Notes: generated by a model from the sequence alone, not told the origin. Shown: positions 40,280 through 50,980, numbered from the stretch's first letter. The stretch is DNA of 64,000 nucleotides from Bradyrhizobium betae (GCF_004123905.1 NZ_MZXW01000053.1:186001-250000); one strand, 5' to 3'. Numbers and translations are program-made.

Positions 40280-43200
40280 AGTCGTTCAACCTCTCCGACT
40301 GGGCGCTCGGCCATCGTTCGCTCGTCTGGTATTTCATGATCGCCTTCATGGTGGCCGGCCTGTTTGCCTATCTCCAGCTGGGACGGCAGGAGGATCCTGA
40401 CTTCACCATCAAGACCATGGTGATCCAGGCGCAGTGGCCGGGCGCCTCGCCCGAGGAGATGACACGTCAGGTCACCGACCGGATCGAGAAGAAGCTGGAG
40501 GAGCTGGAATCGCTCGACTACACCAAGAGCGTGACGGTCGCGGGCCAAGCCACCGTCTTCGTCTACTTGCGCGATTCGACCAAGGCGGCCGACGTCAAGC
40601 CGACCTGGGTGCGCGTCCGCAACATGATCGCAGACATCAGGGGTGATTTTCCCCAAGGCGTGATCGGACCCGGTTTCAACGACCGCTTCGGAGACGTCTT
40701 CGGCAACGTCTATGCCTTCGCCAGTGATGGCTTGAGCCAGCGCCAGCTCCGCGATCAGGTCGAGGACATCCGCGCCAAGGTGCTGACCGTGCCCGATGTC
40801 GGCAAGGTCGACATTCTCGGCGCGCAGGACGAGGTGATTTATCTCGAATTTTCGACCCGCAAGATCGCAGCGCTCGGTCTCGACGTTCATGCCATCATGA
40901 ACTCGCTGCAGGGCCAGAACGCGGTGGCGCCCTCCGGCGTGTTCCAGGAGGGGCCGGAGCGGATCAGCGTCCGTGTCAACGGCCAGTTCACATCGGAGGC
41001 CAGCCTCAAGGCAGTCAATCTTCGCATCAACGACCGCTTCTTCCCGCTGACCGATGTCGCGACCGTCACGCGCGGCTACGTCGATCCGCCGTCAACCCTC
41101 TTCAGATACAACGGCCAGCCCGCCATCGCGCTCGCAATCGGCATGAAATCCGGCGCCAACCTGCTCCAGTTTGGCGAGGCCCTGAAGGAAGAGATGACGA
41201 AGGTCATCGCCGACCTGCCGATCGGCGTCGGAGTGCACCTCGTTGCGGACCAGCCGGTCGTGGTTGAACATGCCGTTTCGGGCTTCACCGAAGCGCTGTT
41301 CGAGGCCGTGATCATCGTGCTCGGCATCAGCTTCCTGAGCCTGGGAATGCGAGCGGGTCTCGTGGTCGCCATCGCCATTCCGCTCGTGCTTGCGATCACC
41401 TTCGTCGTGATGGCCTATTGCGGCATCTCGCTTCAACGCATTTCGCTCGGAGCCTTAATCATCGCGCTTGGTCTCTTGGTCGACGATGCCATGATCGCGG
41501 TCGAAATGATGGTGGCGCGGCTCGAGATCGGAGATCCCCTCGAAAAGGCGGCGACCCATGTCTATACATCGACCGCATTTCCGATGCTGACAGGGACACT
41601 GGTCACCGTGGCCGGCTTCATCCCGATCGGGCTCAACAGCAGCAACGCCGGCGAGTTCACCTTCACCCTGTTCGTGGTGATCGCGGTCTCGCTGATCGTC
41701 TCGTGGGTCGTCGCCGTCTTGTTCACGCCGCTGCTCGGCGTCACCATCCTGCCGGCCAGGATAAAGGGACATCACGAGCAGAAGGGCCGCACGGCTCAAA
41801 TGTTCGCGCGCCTGCTGCTGTTCTGCATGCATCACCGCTGGAGCACCGTTGCCGTCACGGCCGGCGCCTTCCTGCTCGCCCTGTTCGGATTGCAGTTTGT
41901 GCAGCAGCAGTTCTTCCCATCATCGGACCGCGCCGAGCTCGTGATCGACTGGAACCTGCCGCAGAACGCCTCGATCGCCGACACCAACGCTCAGTTGGCT
42001 CGCTTCGAGCGCGAGCAGCTGCAAGGAAACGACTCCGTCCAGCACTGGTCCACCTATGTCGGCACCGGCGCGCCGCGCTTCGTGCTGTCGTTCGACCTGC
42101 AGACCGCCAATACCTGGTTCGGCCAGCAGGTGATCGTGACCAAAGGCGGCATCGCCGCGCGCGACAAGCTCAAGTCGCAGTTCGAGGATTATTTGAGGAA
42201 GACGTTCCCGGGCACCGACACCTATGTCAAGCTGCTCGAGGTCGGCCCGCCCGTGGGGCGTCCGGTGCAATATCGCCTGAGTGGCCCCGATATCGCCGAG
42301 GTTCGCGACCTGTCGCAGAAGCTTGCCGGCGTCGTTCGCAGCAGTCCTGATCTCGGCAACGTGGTGTTCGACTGGATGGAGCCCGCGCGCGTCGTCAAGG
42401 TCGACGTGCTCCAGGACAAGGCGCGCCAGCCCGGCGTTACCTCGGAAGACATCGCCACCACGCTGAACTCCGTGCTCCAGGGCTCGCCGGTCACACAGGT
42501 GCGGGACAGTATCTATCTCGTCAACGTCACGGGACGCGCGACCGCGCCGGAGCGCGCCTCGATCGACACGTTGCGCGACCTCCAATTGACCGGTCTCGGT
42601 GGCCAATCGGTGCCGCTCGGCGCCGTCGCCAATCTGCGCTACGAGCTGGAGCAGCCTACGATCTGGCGCCGCGCCAGGATTCCGACCATCACTTTGAAAG
42701 CCGCGGTCGTCAGCAACGTTCAGCCGAAGACGGTCGTCGACCAGCTCGCGCCGAAAGTAGCGGACTTTGCAAAGCAGCTGCCCGCGGGTTACACGATCAA
42801 GATCGGCGGCTCGGTGGAGGAGAGCGCCAAGAGCCAGGGGCCGATCATCGCGGTGGTGCCGCTGATGCTGTTCGTCATGGCGACCGTGCTGATGGTGCAG
42901 CTGCAGAGCTTCTCGCGCCTCTTCCTGGTTTTCGCGGTCGCGCCACTCGCGCTGATCGGCGTCGTCATGGCCATGCTGCCGAGCGGTGCGCCACTGGGCT
43001 TCGTCGCCATCCTCGGCGTGCTGGCCCTCATCGGCATCCTGGTACGCAACTCCGTGATCCTGATTGTGCAGATCGAGGATCTGAAGAAGGAGGGCAGGCC
43101 GGCCTGGGATGCCGTGGTGGAAGCAACCGAGCACCGCATGCGTCCGATCCTGCTGACGGCCGCTGCCGCGAGCCTCGCGCTCATTCCGATCGCGCGGGAG

Positions 43201-43464
43201 ATCTTCTGGGGCCCGATGGCCTACGCCATGATGGGCGGCATCATCGTCGGCACGCTGCTGACGCTGCTGTTCCTGCCGTCGCTTTATGTCGCCTGGTTCG
43301 GAATTCATCCTGAGCGCAGCGATGAAACATCGGCAAGGGAGAGGGAAGGAGAGCATGGCGGCGCTTCGCCAGCGGCGTTTTTGGGGCACGGCGCGCCGGC
43401 ACCCGTCGGCCGGGATCGTGCGCCGAGCCTGCCTTCGACTTTCGCAAAGCACGCTGCAAAATAG
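40276..43464 (+). CDS. RND family efflux pump inner-membrane transporter
   Basis: A 1062-residue resistance-nodulation-division transporter with about 12 helices and two large periplasmic loops. It has Q-E-D-P-D-F-T-I-K in the first loop, the proton-relay aspartates in TM4 (L-L-V-D-D-A-M-I-A-V-E-M, about 405-416), and the TM10-11 region with G-I-L-V-R-N-S-V-I-L. It drives drug or lipid efflux with protons, together with the two coupled adaptors. The last about 50 residues (after L-F-L-P-S-L-Y-V-A-W-F) are a hydrophilic Ala/Arg/Pro-rich tail unusual for the family. No TolC-like gene is adjacent. Confidence 0.92.
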   Translation: MKSFNLSDWALGHRSLVWYFMIAFMVAGLFAYLQLGRQEDPDFTIKTMVIQAQWPGASPEEMTRQVTDRIEKKLEELESLDYTKSVTVAGQATVFVYLRDSTKAADVKPTWVRVRNMIADIRGDFPQGVIGPGFNDRFGDVFGNVYAFASDGLSQRQLRDQVEDIRAKVLTVPDVGKVDILGAQDEVIYLEFSTRKIAALGLDVHAIMNSLQGQNAVAPSGVFQEGPERISVRVNGQFTSEASLKAVNLRINDRFFPLTDVATVTRGYVDPPSTLFRYNGQPAIALAIGMKSGANLLQFGEALKEEMTKVIADLPIGVGVHLVADQPVVVEHAVSGFTEALFEAVIIVLGISFLSLGMRAGLVVAIAIPLVLAITFVVMAYCGISLQRISLGALIIALGLLVDDAMIAVEMMVARLEIGDPLEKAATHVYTSTAFPMLTGTLVTVAGFIPIGLNSSNAGEFTFTLFVVIAVSLIVSWVVAVLFTPLLGVTILPARIKGHHEQKGRTAQMFARLLLFCMHHRWSTVAVTAGAFLLALFGLQFVQQQFFPSSDRAELVIDWNLPQNASIADTNAQLARFEREQLQGNDSVQHWSTYVGTGAPRFVLSFDLQTANTWFGQQVIVTKGGIAARDKLKSQFEDYLRKTFPGTDTYVKLLEVGPPVGRPVQYRLSGPDIAEVRDLSQKLAGVVRSSPDLGNVVFDWMEPARVVKVDVLQDKARQPGVTSEDIATTLNSVLQGSPVTQVRDSIYLVNVTGRATAPERASIDTLRDLQLTGLGGQSVPLGAVANLRYELEQPTIWRRARIPTITLKAAVVSNVQPKTVVDQLAPKVADFAKQLPAGYTIKIGGSVEESAKSQGPIIAVVPLMLFVMATVLMVQLQSFSRLFLVFAVAPLALIGVVMAMLPSGAPLGFVAILGVLALIGILVRNSVILIVQIEDLKKEGRPAWDAVVEATEHRMRPILLTAAAASLALIPIAREIFWGPMAYAMMGGIIVGTLLTLLFLPSLYVAWFGIHPERSDETSAREREGEHGGASPAAFLGHGAPAPVGRDRAPSLPSTFAKHAAK

Positions 43465-43648
43465 TCTAAGCTCCGCTTCCAAAATTTCCCTGTCGTTTCA
43501 GTCTGTTGCTGGCCACCGTAGTGCTACGGGGGTTAACCCTAACCGTTCGATTGCTTTGCTTCGTTGTTAAGAAGCTGTTAATAAATCACCACGCGCGTAA
43601 GTTGTCCTCGCGCGTATGTGGTGAGCGGTGGTGCGTAAGGAGTTGGGA

Positions 43649-44374
43649 ATGCAGTCCTCAGCCAGAGCGATCATTTCGGCTGTTGGACGGGGTGCGGAGC
43701 TCCTGACCGACGTCGATTATCATCTTGCGGAGACGGACGCCGAGAAGGAGGAGATCTACAATCTCCGCTACCGCGCCTATCTGCGCGAAGGCGCCGTCAA
43801 GGACTCGGCGGCAGCGCGCGTCACCGACCGCTACGACGAACTGCCGAACGCATGGACCTTCGGCGTCTATCTCCGTGGCCAGCTCTGCAGCTCGGTGCGC
43901 ATCAGCGTGCTGACCTCCGAATGGCGCGAGTCCACGTCGGCCGACGTCTTCCCCGAGATCCTGCTGCCGCGGCTCGATCGCGGCGAGGTCATGATCGATC
44001 CGACCCGCTTTGTCGCCGATCCCGACCAGGTCAAGCGGGTTCCGGAATTGCCCTATCTGACGACCCGGCTCGCCTACATGGCGTGCGAGCATTTCAATGC
44101 CGATCTCGGCCTTGCCATCGTGCGTCCCGAGCATCAGGCGTTCTACAGGCGGGTGTTCCTGCACGAGACCATCGCCGAGCCCCGGCTCGTGCCCGGTCTC
44201 ACCAAACCGTTCGGCTTGATGGCGGCCGATTTCCCGACCTTCCGCAAGAAGGTGTTCGAACGCTATCCGATCATGCGCTCCACCGCCTTCGAGCGGCGGA
44301 TGCTGTTCGGGCGCGGTGGCCAGCGTCAGGTCCCGCAGCGGCCGGTGCTGGTGGCGGAAGCCGCGCTCGCCTGA
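43649..44374 (+). CDS. FeeM-like N-acyl amino acid synthase domain protein (autoinducer-synthase-related)
   Basis: A 241-residue protein of the GNAT-like group that contains FeeM and acyl-homoserine lactone synthases. It shows D-Y-H-L-A-E-T-D-A-E-K-E-E-I-Y-N-L-R-Y-R-A-Y, V-R-I-S-V-L-T-S-E-W-R, and D-P-T-R-F-V-A-D, all positioned as in the acyl-ACP-binding and core strands of this family. The product could be an N-acyl amino acid or other acylated signal. The ATG at 43649 has AAGGAG upstream. A GC-rich hairpin-like repeat (about 43587-43623) lies in the leader. No LuxR-type gene is adjacent. The gene stands just before pal. Confidence 0.78.
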   Translation: MQSSARAIISAVGRGAELLTDVDYHLAETDAEKEEIYNLRYRAYLREGAVKDSAAARVTDRYDELPNAWTFGVYLRGQLCSSVRISVLTSEWRESTSADVFPEILLPRLDRGEVMIDPTRFVADPDQVKRVPELPYLTTRLAYMACEHFNADLGLAIVRPEHQAFYRRVFLHETIAEPRLVPGLTKPFGLMAADFPTFRKKVFERYPIMRSTAFERRMLFGRGGQRQVPQRPVLVAEAALA

Positions 44375-44645
44375 TCGAGGCGCCCATGCCGCGCTGAAGG
44401 CGCTCTCGGGATTCTCCGCGCTCAGGCCCAAAATTCAAGCAACGCCAGCGTTTTTGCCGGCTAGCGCGGCTTGCCTTCACCCTCGCGCCACATTTACAAC
44501 CCATTAACCATCACGGTTGCTTTTCGCGGGTTGGGGGCATTTGACCGGCTGAGGCAAGGTTCCGTCAAGGTTGACGGAACGTTCGCTTAACCAACCCCCT
44601 GTAGACCGGACAGCAGTGGACGAACGTGAGCGTGGAGGCTCCGGA

Positions 44646-45134
44646 ATGACTAATCCTATGCGTATCCTCCAGGGATTGAAGCTGGCCGCGGTGGTCGCCA
44701 TCGCACTATCGATGGGCGCTTGCGCCAAGCAGAACTCGGCCCTGGACGCCAACGGAAGCGTGGCAACCCCCGGCAGCCAGCAGGACTTCGTGGTGAACGT
44801 GGGCGACCGCGTGTTCTTCGAGAGCGACCAGACCGATCTCACCCCGCAGGCGATCGTGACCCTGGAGAAGCAGGCGCAGTGGCTCCAGTCCTATCCGCGC
44901 TACTCCTTCACCATCGAAGGTCACGCCGACGAGCGCGGCACCCGCGAATACAACATCGCGCTCGGCGCCCGCCGCGCCCAGTCGGTGCGTTCGTTCCTCG
45001 CCTCGCGCGGCATCGATGCCAACCGCATGCGCACGATCTCCTACGGCAAGGAGCGGCCGGTGGCCGTCTGTAACGACATCTCCTGCTGGTCGCAGAACCG
45101 TCGTGCTGTGACCGTGCTGAACGCGAGCTCCTGA
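44646..45134 (+). CDS. pal: Peptidoglycan-associated lipoprotein Pal
   Basis: A 162-residue outer-membrane lipoprotein. The signal peptide ends in the lipobox M-G-A-C (lipid Cys at about 26). The OmpA-like domain (about 55-160) has F-F-E-S-D-Q-T-D-L-T, then G-H-A-D-E-R-G-T-R-E-Y-N, which binds diaminopimelate in the wall, and R-A-Q-S-V. Pal ties the outer membrane to peptidoglycan and is moved by TolB/TolA. The ATG at 44646 has GGAGG upstream. It is separated from tolB by about 14 kb here and so must have its own promoter in the 270 bp upstream. It ends before a strong terminator. Confidence 0.95.
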   Translation: MTNPMRILQGLKLAAVVAIALSMGACAKQNSALDANGSVATPGSQQDFVVNVGDRVFFESDQTDLTPQAIVTLEKQAQWLQSYPRYSFTIEGHADERGTREYNIALGARRAQSVRSFLASRGIDANRMRTISYGKERPVAVCNDISCWSQNRRAVTVLNASS

Positions 45135-45194
45135 CGTCCAGTCAGGTCCCTGACACTTCGGTCAGGCGCCGTTCATCTTCAGGAATCGATGATG

Positions 45195-45220
45195 CCGGCG
45201 CCCTCTCGGGCGCCGGTTTC
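45195..45220 (+). terminator. Intrinsic terminator after pal
   Basis: A perfect 9-bp stem CCGGCGCCC/GGGCGCCGG with a TCTC loop and TTTCGTT following. An additional weak hairpin with CCTGAC/GTCAGG arms precedes it. Confidence 0.85.
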
Positions 45221-45340
45221 GTTCAGCGATCTGTGACAGAAACCCCGTGGTGCCAGTCACATTTTTGGCGTAGTGCCTTCCGATGTGTGGCGCGTCGAAG
45301 GTTCCGTCGCAGACCATTTCGCTTTCGTCGTCAGGGCAAG

Positions 45341-46381
45341 ATGTCATCCAGATCCAAGGTCTTTACCGGCACCGTGGCCATCGCCGCGCTGCTCTCTTTC
45401 TGCTCGCCTGTTCTGGCGCAGTCGGACGATGATCCCGAGATGCGGATCGAGCGGCTGGAGAACCAGCTGCGCCAGCTCACCGGCCAGAACGAAGAGCTGC
45501 AATACCGCAACCGCCAGCTCGAGGACCGCCTGCGGGCGCTCGAAGGCGGTGCGCAGGCCGCGCCCGGACAGGGCCAGCCCAATGCCGCCGCCGTGCCGCC
45601 CGCACAAGTCGCGCCGTCTTATCGCCAGCAGCAGCAGGCCGTGCAGCCGAATTACGAGCAGCCGCAGATCGCCGCGCCCGCGCCGATCATCCAGGAGCAG
45701 CCGGCGCCCGGCGCCCCCGGCACGCGCCGCCGCGGCGATTCCTTCGACCCGAGCCAGAACCCGAACGCCCCCGGCGCGCCGCGCGCGCTCGGCGGCGGAC
45801 AGCAGCCGATGCCGGCGGGCGGTGGTCAGGTCGGCGCGCCCGGCGGGCGCAACGCCGGCGAGCCGCTCGATCTCGCCAACACCAGCCCGCGCTATCAGCA
45901 AGGCGTGCCGCCGGCAGCCCAGCCCGGCTATCCGCCGGCCCAACAGGGCTACCCGCCCGCAGCCGCCGGCCCTGGCCTGACGACGCTGCCGCCGTCGGCA
46001 ACGCCGCGCGACGAGTTCGACCTCGGCATCGGCTACATGCAGCGCAAGGACTACGCGCTTGCTGAGCAGACCATGAAGAATTTTGCGCAGAAATATCCCA
46101 GCGACCCGCTGCTCGGCGACGCGCAATACTGGCTCGGCGAGAGCTACTATCAGCGCCAGCAATATCGCGACTCCGCGGAAGCCTTCCTCGCCGTCACCAC
46201 CAAATACGACAAATCGGCCAAGGCGCCGGATGCTCTGCTGCGGCTCGGCCAGTCGCTGGCGGCGCTGAAGGAGAAGGAGGCCGCCTGCGCCGCCTTCGGC
46301 GAGGTCGGCCGCAAATATCCGCGAGCGTCGGCCGGCGTCAAAGCCGCGGTGGATCGCGAGCAGAAGCGGGTGAAGTGCTGA
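45341..46381 (+). CDS. cpoB: Cell division coordinator CpoB (YbgF)
   Basis: A 346-residue periplasmic protein. It has a signal peptide (about 1-27, ending V-L-A-Q) and an N-terminal coiled coil (about 32-68: R-I-E-R-L-E-N-Q-L-R-Q-L, then L-Q-Y-R-N-R-Q-L-E-D-R-L). A Pro/Gln/Gly-rich linker (about 70-230) leads to a C-terminal TPR domain (about 240-345: F-D-L-G-I-G-Y-M-Q-R-K-D-Y, D-A-Q-Y-W-L-G-E-S). CpoB coordinates Tol-Pal with PBP1b during constriction. The linker is much longer than in E. coli, whose protein has about 260 residues. The ATG at 45341 fits the signal peptide. Confidence 0.9.
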   Translation: MSSRSKVFTGTVAIAALLSFCSPVLAQSDDDPEMRIERLENQLRQLTGQNEELQYRNRQLEDRLRALEGGAQAAPGQGQPNAAAVPPAQVAPSYRQQQQAVQPNYEQPQIAAPAPIIQEQPAPGAPGTRRRGDSFDPSQNPNAPGAPRALGGGQQPMPAGGGQVGAPGGRNAGEPLDLANTSPRYQQGVPPAAQPGYPPAQQGYPPAAAGPGLTTLPPSATPRDEFDLGIGYMQRKDYALAEQTMKNFAQKYPSDPLLGDAQYWLGESYYQRQQYRDSAEAFLAVTTKYDKSAKAPDALLRLGQSLAALKEKEAACAAFGEVGRKYPRASAGVKAAVDREQKRVKC

Positions 46382-46445
46382 TCCGCTGACAAAGCGGATG
46401 GCGTTGCGCTAAACAGCCGGTCCACCCGCGGACGATTGCAGCGTC

Positions 46446-47507
46446 ATGCCAGACGACGACAATTCACCGATCTCGGCCCGCGCGGCGAAGCAGCTCTTCG
46501 CCGGGCTGAAAAGCGCGCCCGCGCTGGTGCTCGCGGTCTCCGGCGGGCCCGACTCGGTTGCGTTGATGTGGCTCGCCGCACGCTGGCAGCGCAGTTTTTC
46601 GCGCGGTCCTCGTCTTCTCGTCGTCACCGTCGATCACGGCCTGCGCCCGGAAGCCGCGCGTGAGGCGCGCGAGGTCAAGCGGCTCGCCACCGCGCTTGGC
46701 CTGACGCACCGGACCTTGCGCTGGCGCGGCACAAAGCCGAAGACGGGATTGCCTGCCGCTGCGCGCGAAGCCCGTTACCGTTTGCTTGCGCAGGCGGCGC
46801 GCGCCGCCGGCGCGAGCCACGTGCTGACTGCCCACACCCGCGATGACCAGGCCGAGACCCTGGTGATGCGCCTGCTCCGCGGCAGTGGCCTCGCGGGGCT
46901 CTCGGCGATGGCGCGCCTCACGGAGCGCGACGGCATCGTGTTGGTGCGCCCGCTGCTCGATGTCCCGAAGGCGCAGCTGATTGCGACCTTGAAGCGGGCG
47001 AAGATCTCTTTTGCCGACGACCCCACCAACCGCGACACCGCCTTCACCCGGCCGCGGCTGCGCGCGCTGTTGCCGCAGCTCGCGGCCGAGGGCGGCGATA
47101 GCAGGAGCCTTGCGCGGCTCGCCGCACGCCTGTCGCGCGCCAATGCGGCGGTCGAGGTGCTGGCTGACGGAGCCGAGCGCTTCCTCCTTTTGCGGGATCG
47201 CGGCGATGCGCCGCAGGTGGGCGTCCGAAGCTTCGAAGCCGAAGCCTTTGCCCTTCTTCCGGAGGAGGTCCGGCTGCGGCTGCTGCTGCGAGCGGTCAAT
47301 GCCCACGGCCATGAAGGGCCGGCGGAACTCGGCAAGGTCGAAACCCTCCTCGCCGCGCTCGATCAGGCCGTGGCGACCGGTCCTCGTGCCCCCGCAAATG
47401 GCCGTGCGATCCTGAAGCAGACCCTCGCGGGAGCCTTGATCAGCCTTGCTGGCGGGCGTATCCACATCAGGCCTGCACCGGCCCGGCGGTCCCCAAAGGA
47501 CTTGTAG
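46446..47507 (+). CDS. tilS: tRNA(Ile)-lysidine synthase TilS
   Basis: A 353-residue enzyme that ligates lysine to C34 of the CAU-anticodon tRNA-Ile with ATP, changing its decoding to AUA. The PP-loop motif S-G-G-P-D-S is at about 31-36, followed by V-D-H-G-L-R-P and the R-D-D-Q-A-E-T motif. R-P-L-L-D-V-P-K and F-A-D-D-P-T-N are conserved too. It is shorter than E. coli TilS (about 430) and has a reduced C-terminal part, as in many alphaproteobacteria. It lies 64 bp after cpoB in the usual cpoB-tilS-ftsH order. Confidence 0.93.
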   Translation: MPDDDNSPISARAAKQLFAGLKSAPALVLAVSGGPDSVALMWLAARWQRSFSRGPRLLVVTVDHGLRPEAAREAREVKRLATALGLTHRTLRWRGTKPKTGLPAAAREARYRLLAQAARAAGASHVLTAHTRDDQAETLVMRLLRGSGLAGLSAMARLTERDGIVLVRPLLDVPKAQLIATLKRAKISFADDPTNRDTAFTRPRLRALLPQLAAEGGDSRSLARLAARLSRANAAVEVLADGAERFLLLRDRGDAPQVGVRSFEAEAFALLPEEVRLRLLLRAVNAHGHEGPAELGKVETLLAALDQAVATGPRAPANGRAILKQTLAGALISLAGGRIHIRPAPARRSPKDL

Positions 47508-47653
47508 GGGGACGTGAAGGGCGGATCATGACACCGGCCGTTTCCGCTGTACCGCGTCAGGACACCTTAACCAGGCAGGAAAAACCCCGGCCAGGTCGCC
47601 ATTATTTCAGCGGGAATCGCTCTAAGATGGGATAAATAGTCCCATCTCGTTCC

Positions 47654-47682
47654 CTTGGCAGCGACCGGGGCGGCACCTAAAT
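47654..47682 (+). promoter_or_regulatory. Possible RpoH-type (heat-shock) promoter for ftsH
   Basis: CTTGGC, 17 bp, then CTAAAT, ending 103 bp upstream of the ftsH start. Alphaproteobacterial RpoH promoters have a CTTG -35 and a CTATAT-like -10, and ftsH is often heat-shock controlled. This is a two-element pattern match only. A dyad GATGGGA/TCCCATC (47626-47646) lies just upstream. Confidence 0.4.
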
Positions 47683-47785
47683 TGTATGCGTCTAACCAAG
47701 AGGATTCCTTGGGGATTTCCTCGCACAGACCAAAGTAACTGCCCAAGGATCAGGCCGCGATCCGCGCGACCACGAAGGAAGATCG

Positions 47786-49711
<1,926 letters not shown>

Positions 49712-49733
49712 TCGAGAGCGGCAGATAAGATTG

Positions 49734-49762
49734 AAAAACGCGGCGGAGACGCCGCGTTTTTT
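49734..49762 (+). terminator. Intrinsic terminator after ftsH
   Basis: Stem AAAACGCGGCG/CGCCGCGTTTT with a GAGA loop and TTTTTTG following; the classic rho-independent form, 23 bp after the ftsH stop. Confidence 0.92.
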
Positions 49763-49778
49763 GTTGGCTGATACTCAG

Positions 49779-49930
49779 CTCTCGTGCCCCGGACGCAGCG
49801 CAGCGCGTCGCCCTTGCGACGTGGTGCGCTGCAGAGCCGGGGCCCACGCGGCAACGCAGTGTGCGGCCGTCTGGGTCCCGGCTCTGCGCCGCAACGCCAA
49901 GAGCGTTGCAGCGCGTCCGGGACACGAGAG
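49779..49930. repeat. Palindromic intergenic repeat, family D
   Basis: CTCTCGTGCCCCGGACGC at the left end is mirrored by CGTCCGGGACACGAGAG at the right, with inner arms around GCAGAGCCGGGGCCCA and TGGGTCCCGGCTCTGC. The whole 152-bp unit can fold into a long stem. It sits directly downstream of the ftsH terminator. Confidence 0.8.
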
Positions 49931-49951
49931 GGACGTTGTCGCCACACACTC

Positions 49952-50118
49952 CGTCATTGCGAGCGCAGCGAAGCAATCCAGAGTCTGTTGAGAGAGTGAT
50001 GCTCGCAATCACGTGCACCGGTTTCGTAGGGTGGGCAAAGGCGCGTAGCGCCGTGCCGACGATCTCTCGGTTGTCACAACGGAAGTCGTGGGCACGCTTC
50101 GCTTTGCCCGCCCTACGA
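49952..50118. repeat. Repeat families E and F side by side (GTCATTGCGAGCG and GTAGGGTGGGCAAAG)
   Basis: Family E: CGTCATTGCGAGCGCAGCG then AAGCAATCCAGAG (49952-49984), with an imperfect right arm GCTCGCAATCAC. Family F: CGTAGGGTGGGCAAAGGC (50025) to GCTTTGCCCGCCCTACGAG (50118). Other copies occur at 51.06-51.15 kb and 53.94-54.17 kb. No gene was seen in 49712-50122. Confidence 0.8.
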
Positions 50119-50122
50119 GATC

Positions 50123-50980
50123 TCACTTCGCCGCAGCGCCACCGCGCCCCAGAAAGCGCAGCACATCATCATTGAACTGCTCGGGGTCCTGCAAAAACGC
50201 GAAATGACTGACCTCGGGCTGGATCAGCAATCCCGCGCCCGGAATGCTCGCCGCCATGAACTCGGTATTCTCGCGCTTGATCGCCTCGTCGTGGTCACCG
50301 TCGACGATCCAGGTCGGCACCTTGATCGCCGCGAGGTCGGCGGCCGTCCATTTCGGCTGGCTCTCCCACATCTTGGTGATCTCCGCGACAAAACCCTTGT
50401 ACTCCGTCGGCGTCGGCGAGAGGCGCTTGTACTCGTCGCCGGCTCTGGCGATGTAGGCGTTGAAGACGTCGTTCGTCGCGATATCCGCAACGCCTGACGG
50501 ATCCGAGTTCGCGGCAAAGGCGAACAGCCTGCTCACCCGCTCCGGGTGCTTCATCGCGATGTCGAGGCCCATGATCGCGCCGTCGCTCCAGCCGACAATC
50601 GCGGCCTTCTTGATCTTGAGGTGATCGAGCAGGGCGACCACGTCCGAGGCCATCAGATCGTAGCCATACGGGTCCTGGTTGCGGCTGCTGCGCCCATGCC
50701 CGCGGCTGTCCATGACGATGACCTGATAGTGCCGTTGCAGCGCACGGACCTGGTGGCCCCAGTAATTGGCGTTGGCGAGGCCGCCATGCAGCAACAGCAC
50801 GGGCTCGCCGCGGCCGAACATGGCGTACCAGATCTTGACCCCGTTGACGGGCGCGAGGCCGCTTCTCGCGGCCTTGGGCAATGTCGGTGTCGGCGGCAGG
50901 TTCAGCCATTGCGGCGCCGCATACGCCGCGCTGATCGCGACCGTGACGAGAAGGGCGGCGAAAAGATTACGAAACATCAT
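50123..50980 (-). CDS. Secreted alpha/beta hydrolase
   Basis: A 285-residue hydrolase with an N-terminal signal peptide (about 1-21, A-I-S-A-A-Y-A). It has L-L-L-H-G-G-L-A-N as the oxyanion region, the nucleophile elbow G-W-S-D-G (Ser at about 132), catalytic Asp in V-D-G-D-H-D-E and His in V-S-H-F-A-F, so the triad is complete. Its fold suggests an esterase or lipase-like enzyme acting in the periplasm; substrates are unknown. The ATG at 50980 gives the signal peptide; the longer frame to 51037 is rejected. It lies alone between repeat-rich gaps. Confidence 0.87.
   Translation of the reverse strand: MMFRNLFAALLVTVAISAAYAAPQWLNLPPTPTLPKAARSGLAPVNGVKIWYAMFGRGEPVLLLHGGLANANYWGHQVRALQRHYQVIVMDSRGHGRSSRNQDPYGYDLMASDVVALLDHLKIKKAAIVGWSDGAIMGLDIAMKHPERVSRLFAFAANSDPSGVADIATNDVFNAYIARAGDEYKRLSPTPTEYKGFVAEITKMWESQPKWTAADLAAIKVPTWIVDGDHDEAIKRENTEFMAASIPGAGLLIQPEVSHFAFLQDPEQFNDDVLRFLGRGGAAAK

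Noticed and set aside
43286..43570. Plus-strand short ORF with a good ribosome site (ATG near 43355) overlapping the end of the RND pump
   Set aside because: Arg/Ser-rich translation without features, and it overlaps the pump tail in another frame. Worth another look only if the pump is shown to end earlier.
30979..44374. The 14-kb tolB-pal segment as an integrated mobile element
   Set aside because: No integrase, transposase, tRNA target or direct end repeats were found; it is reported as a split locus without claiming a mobile element.
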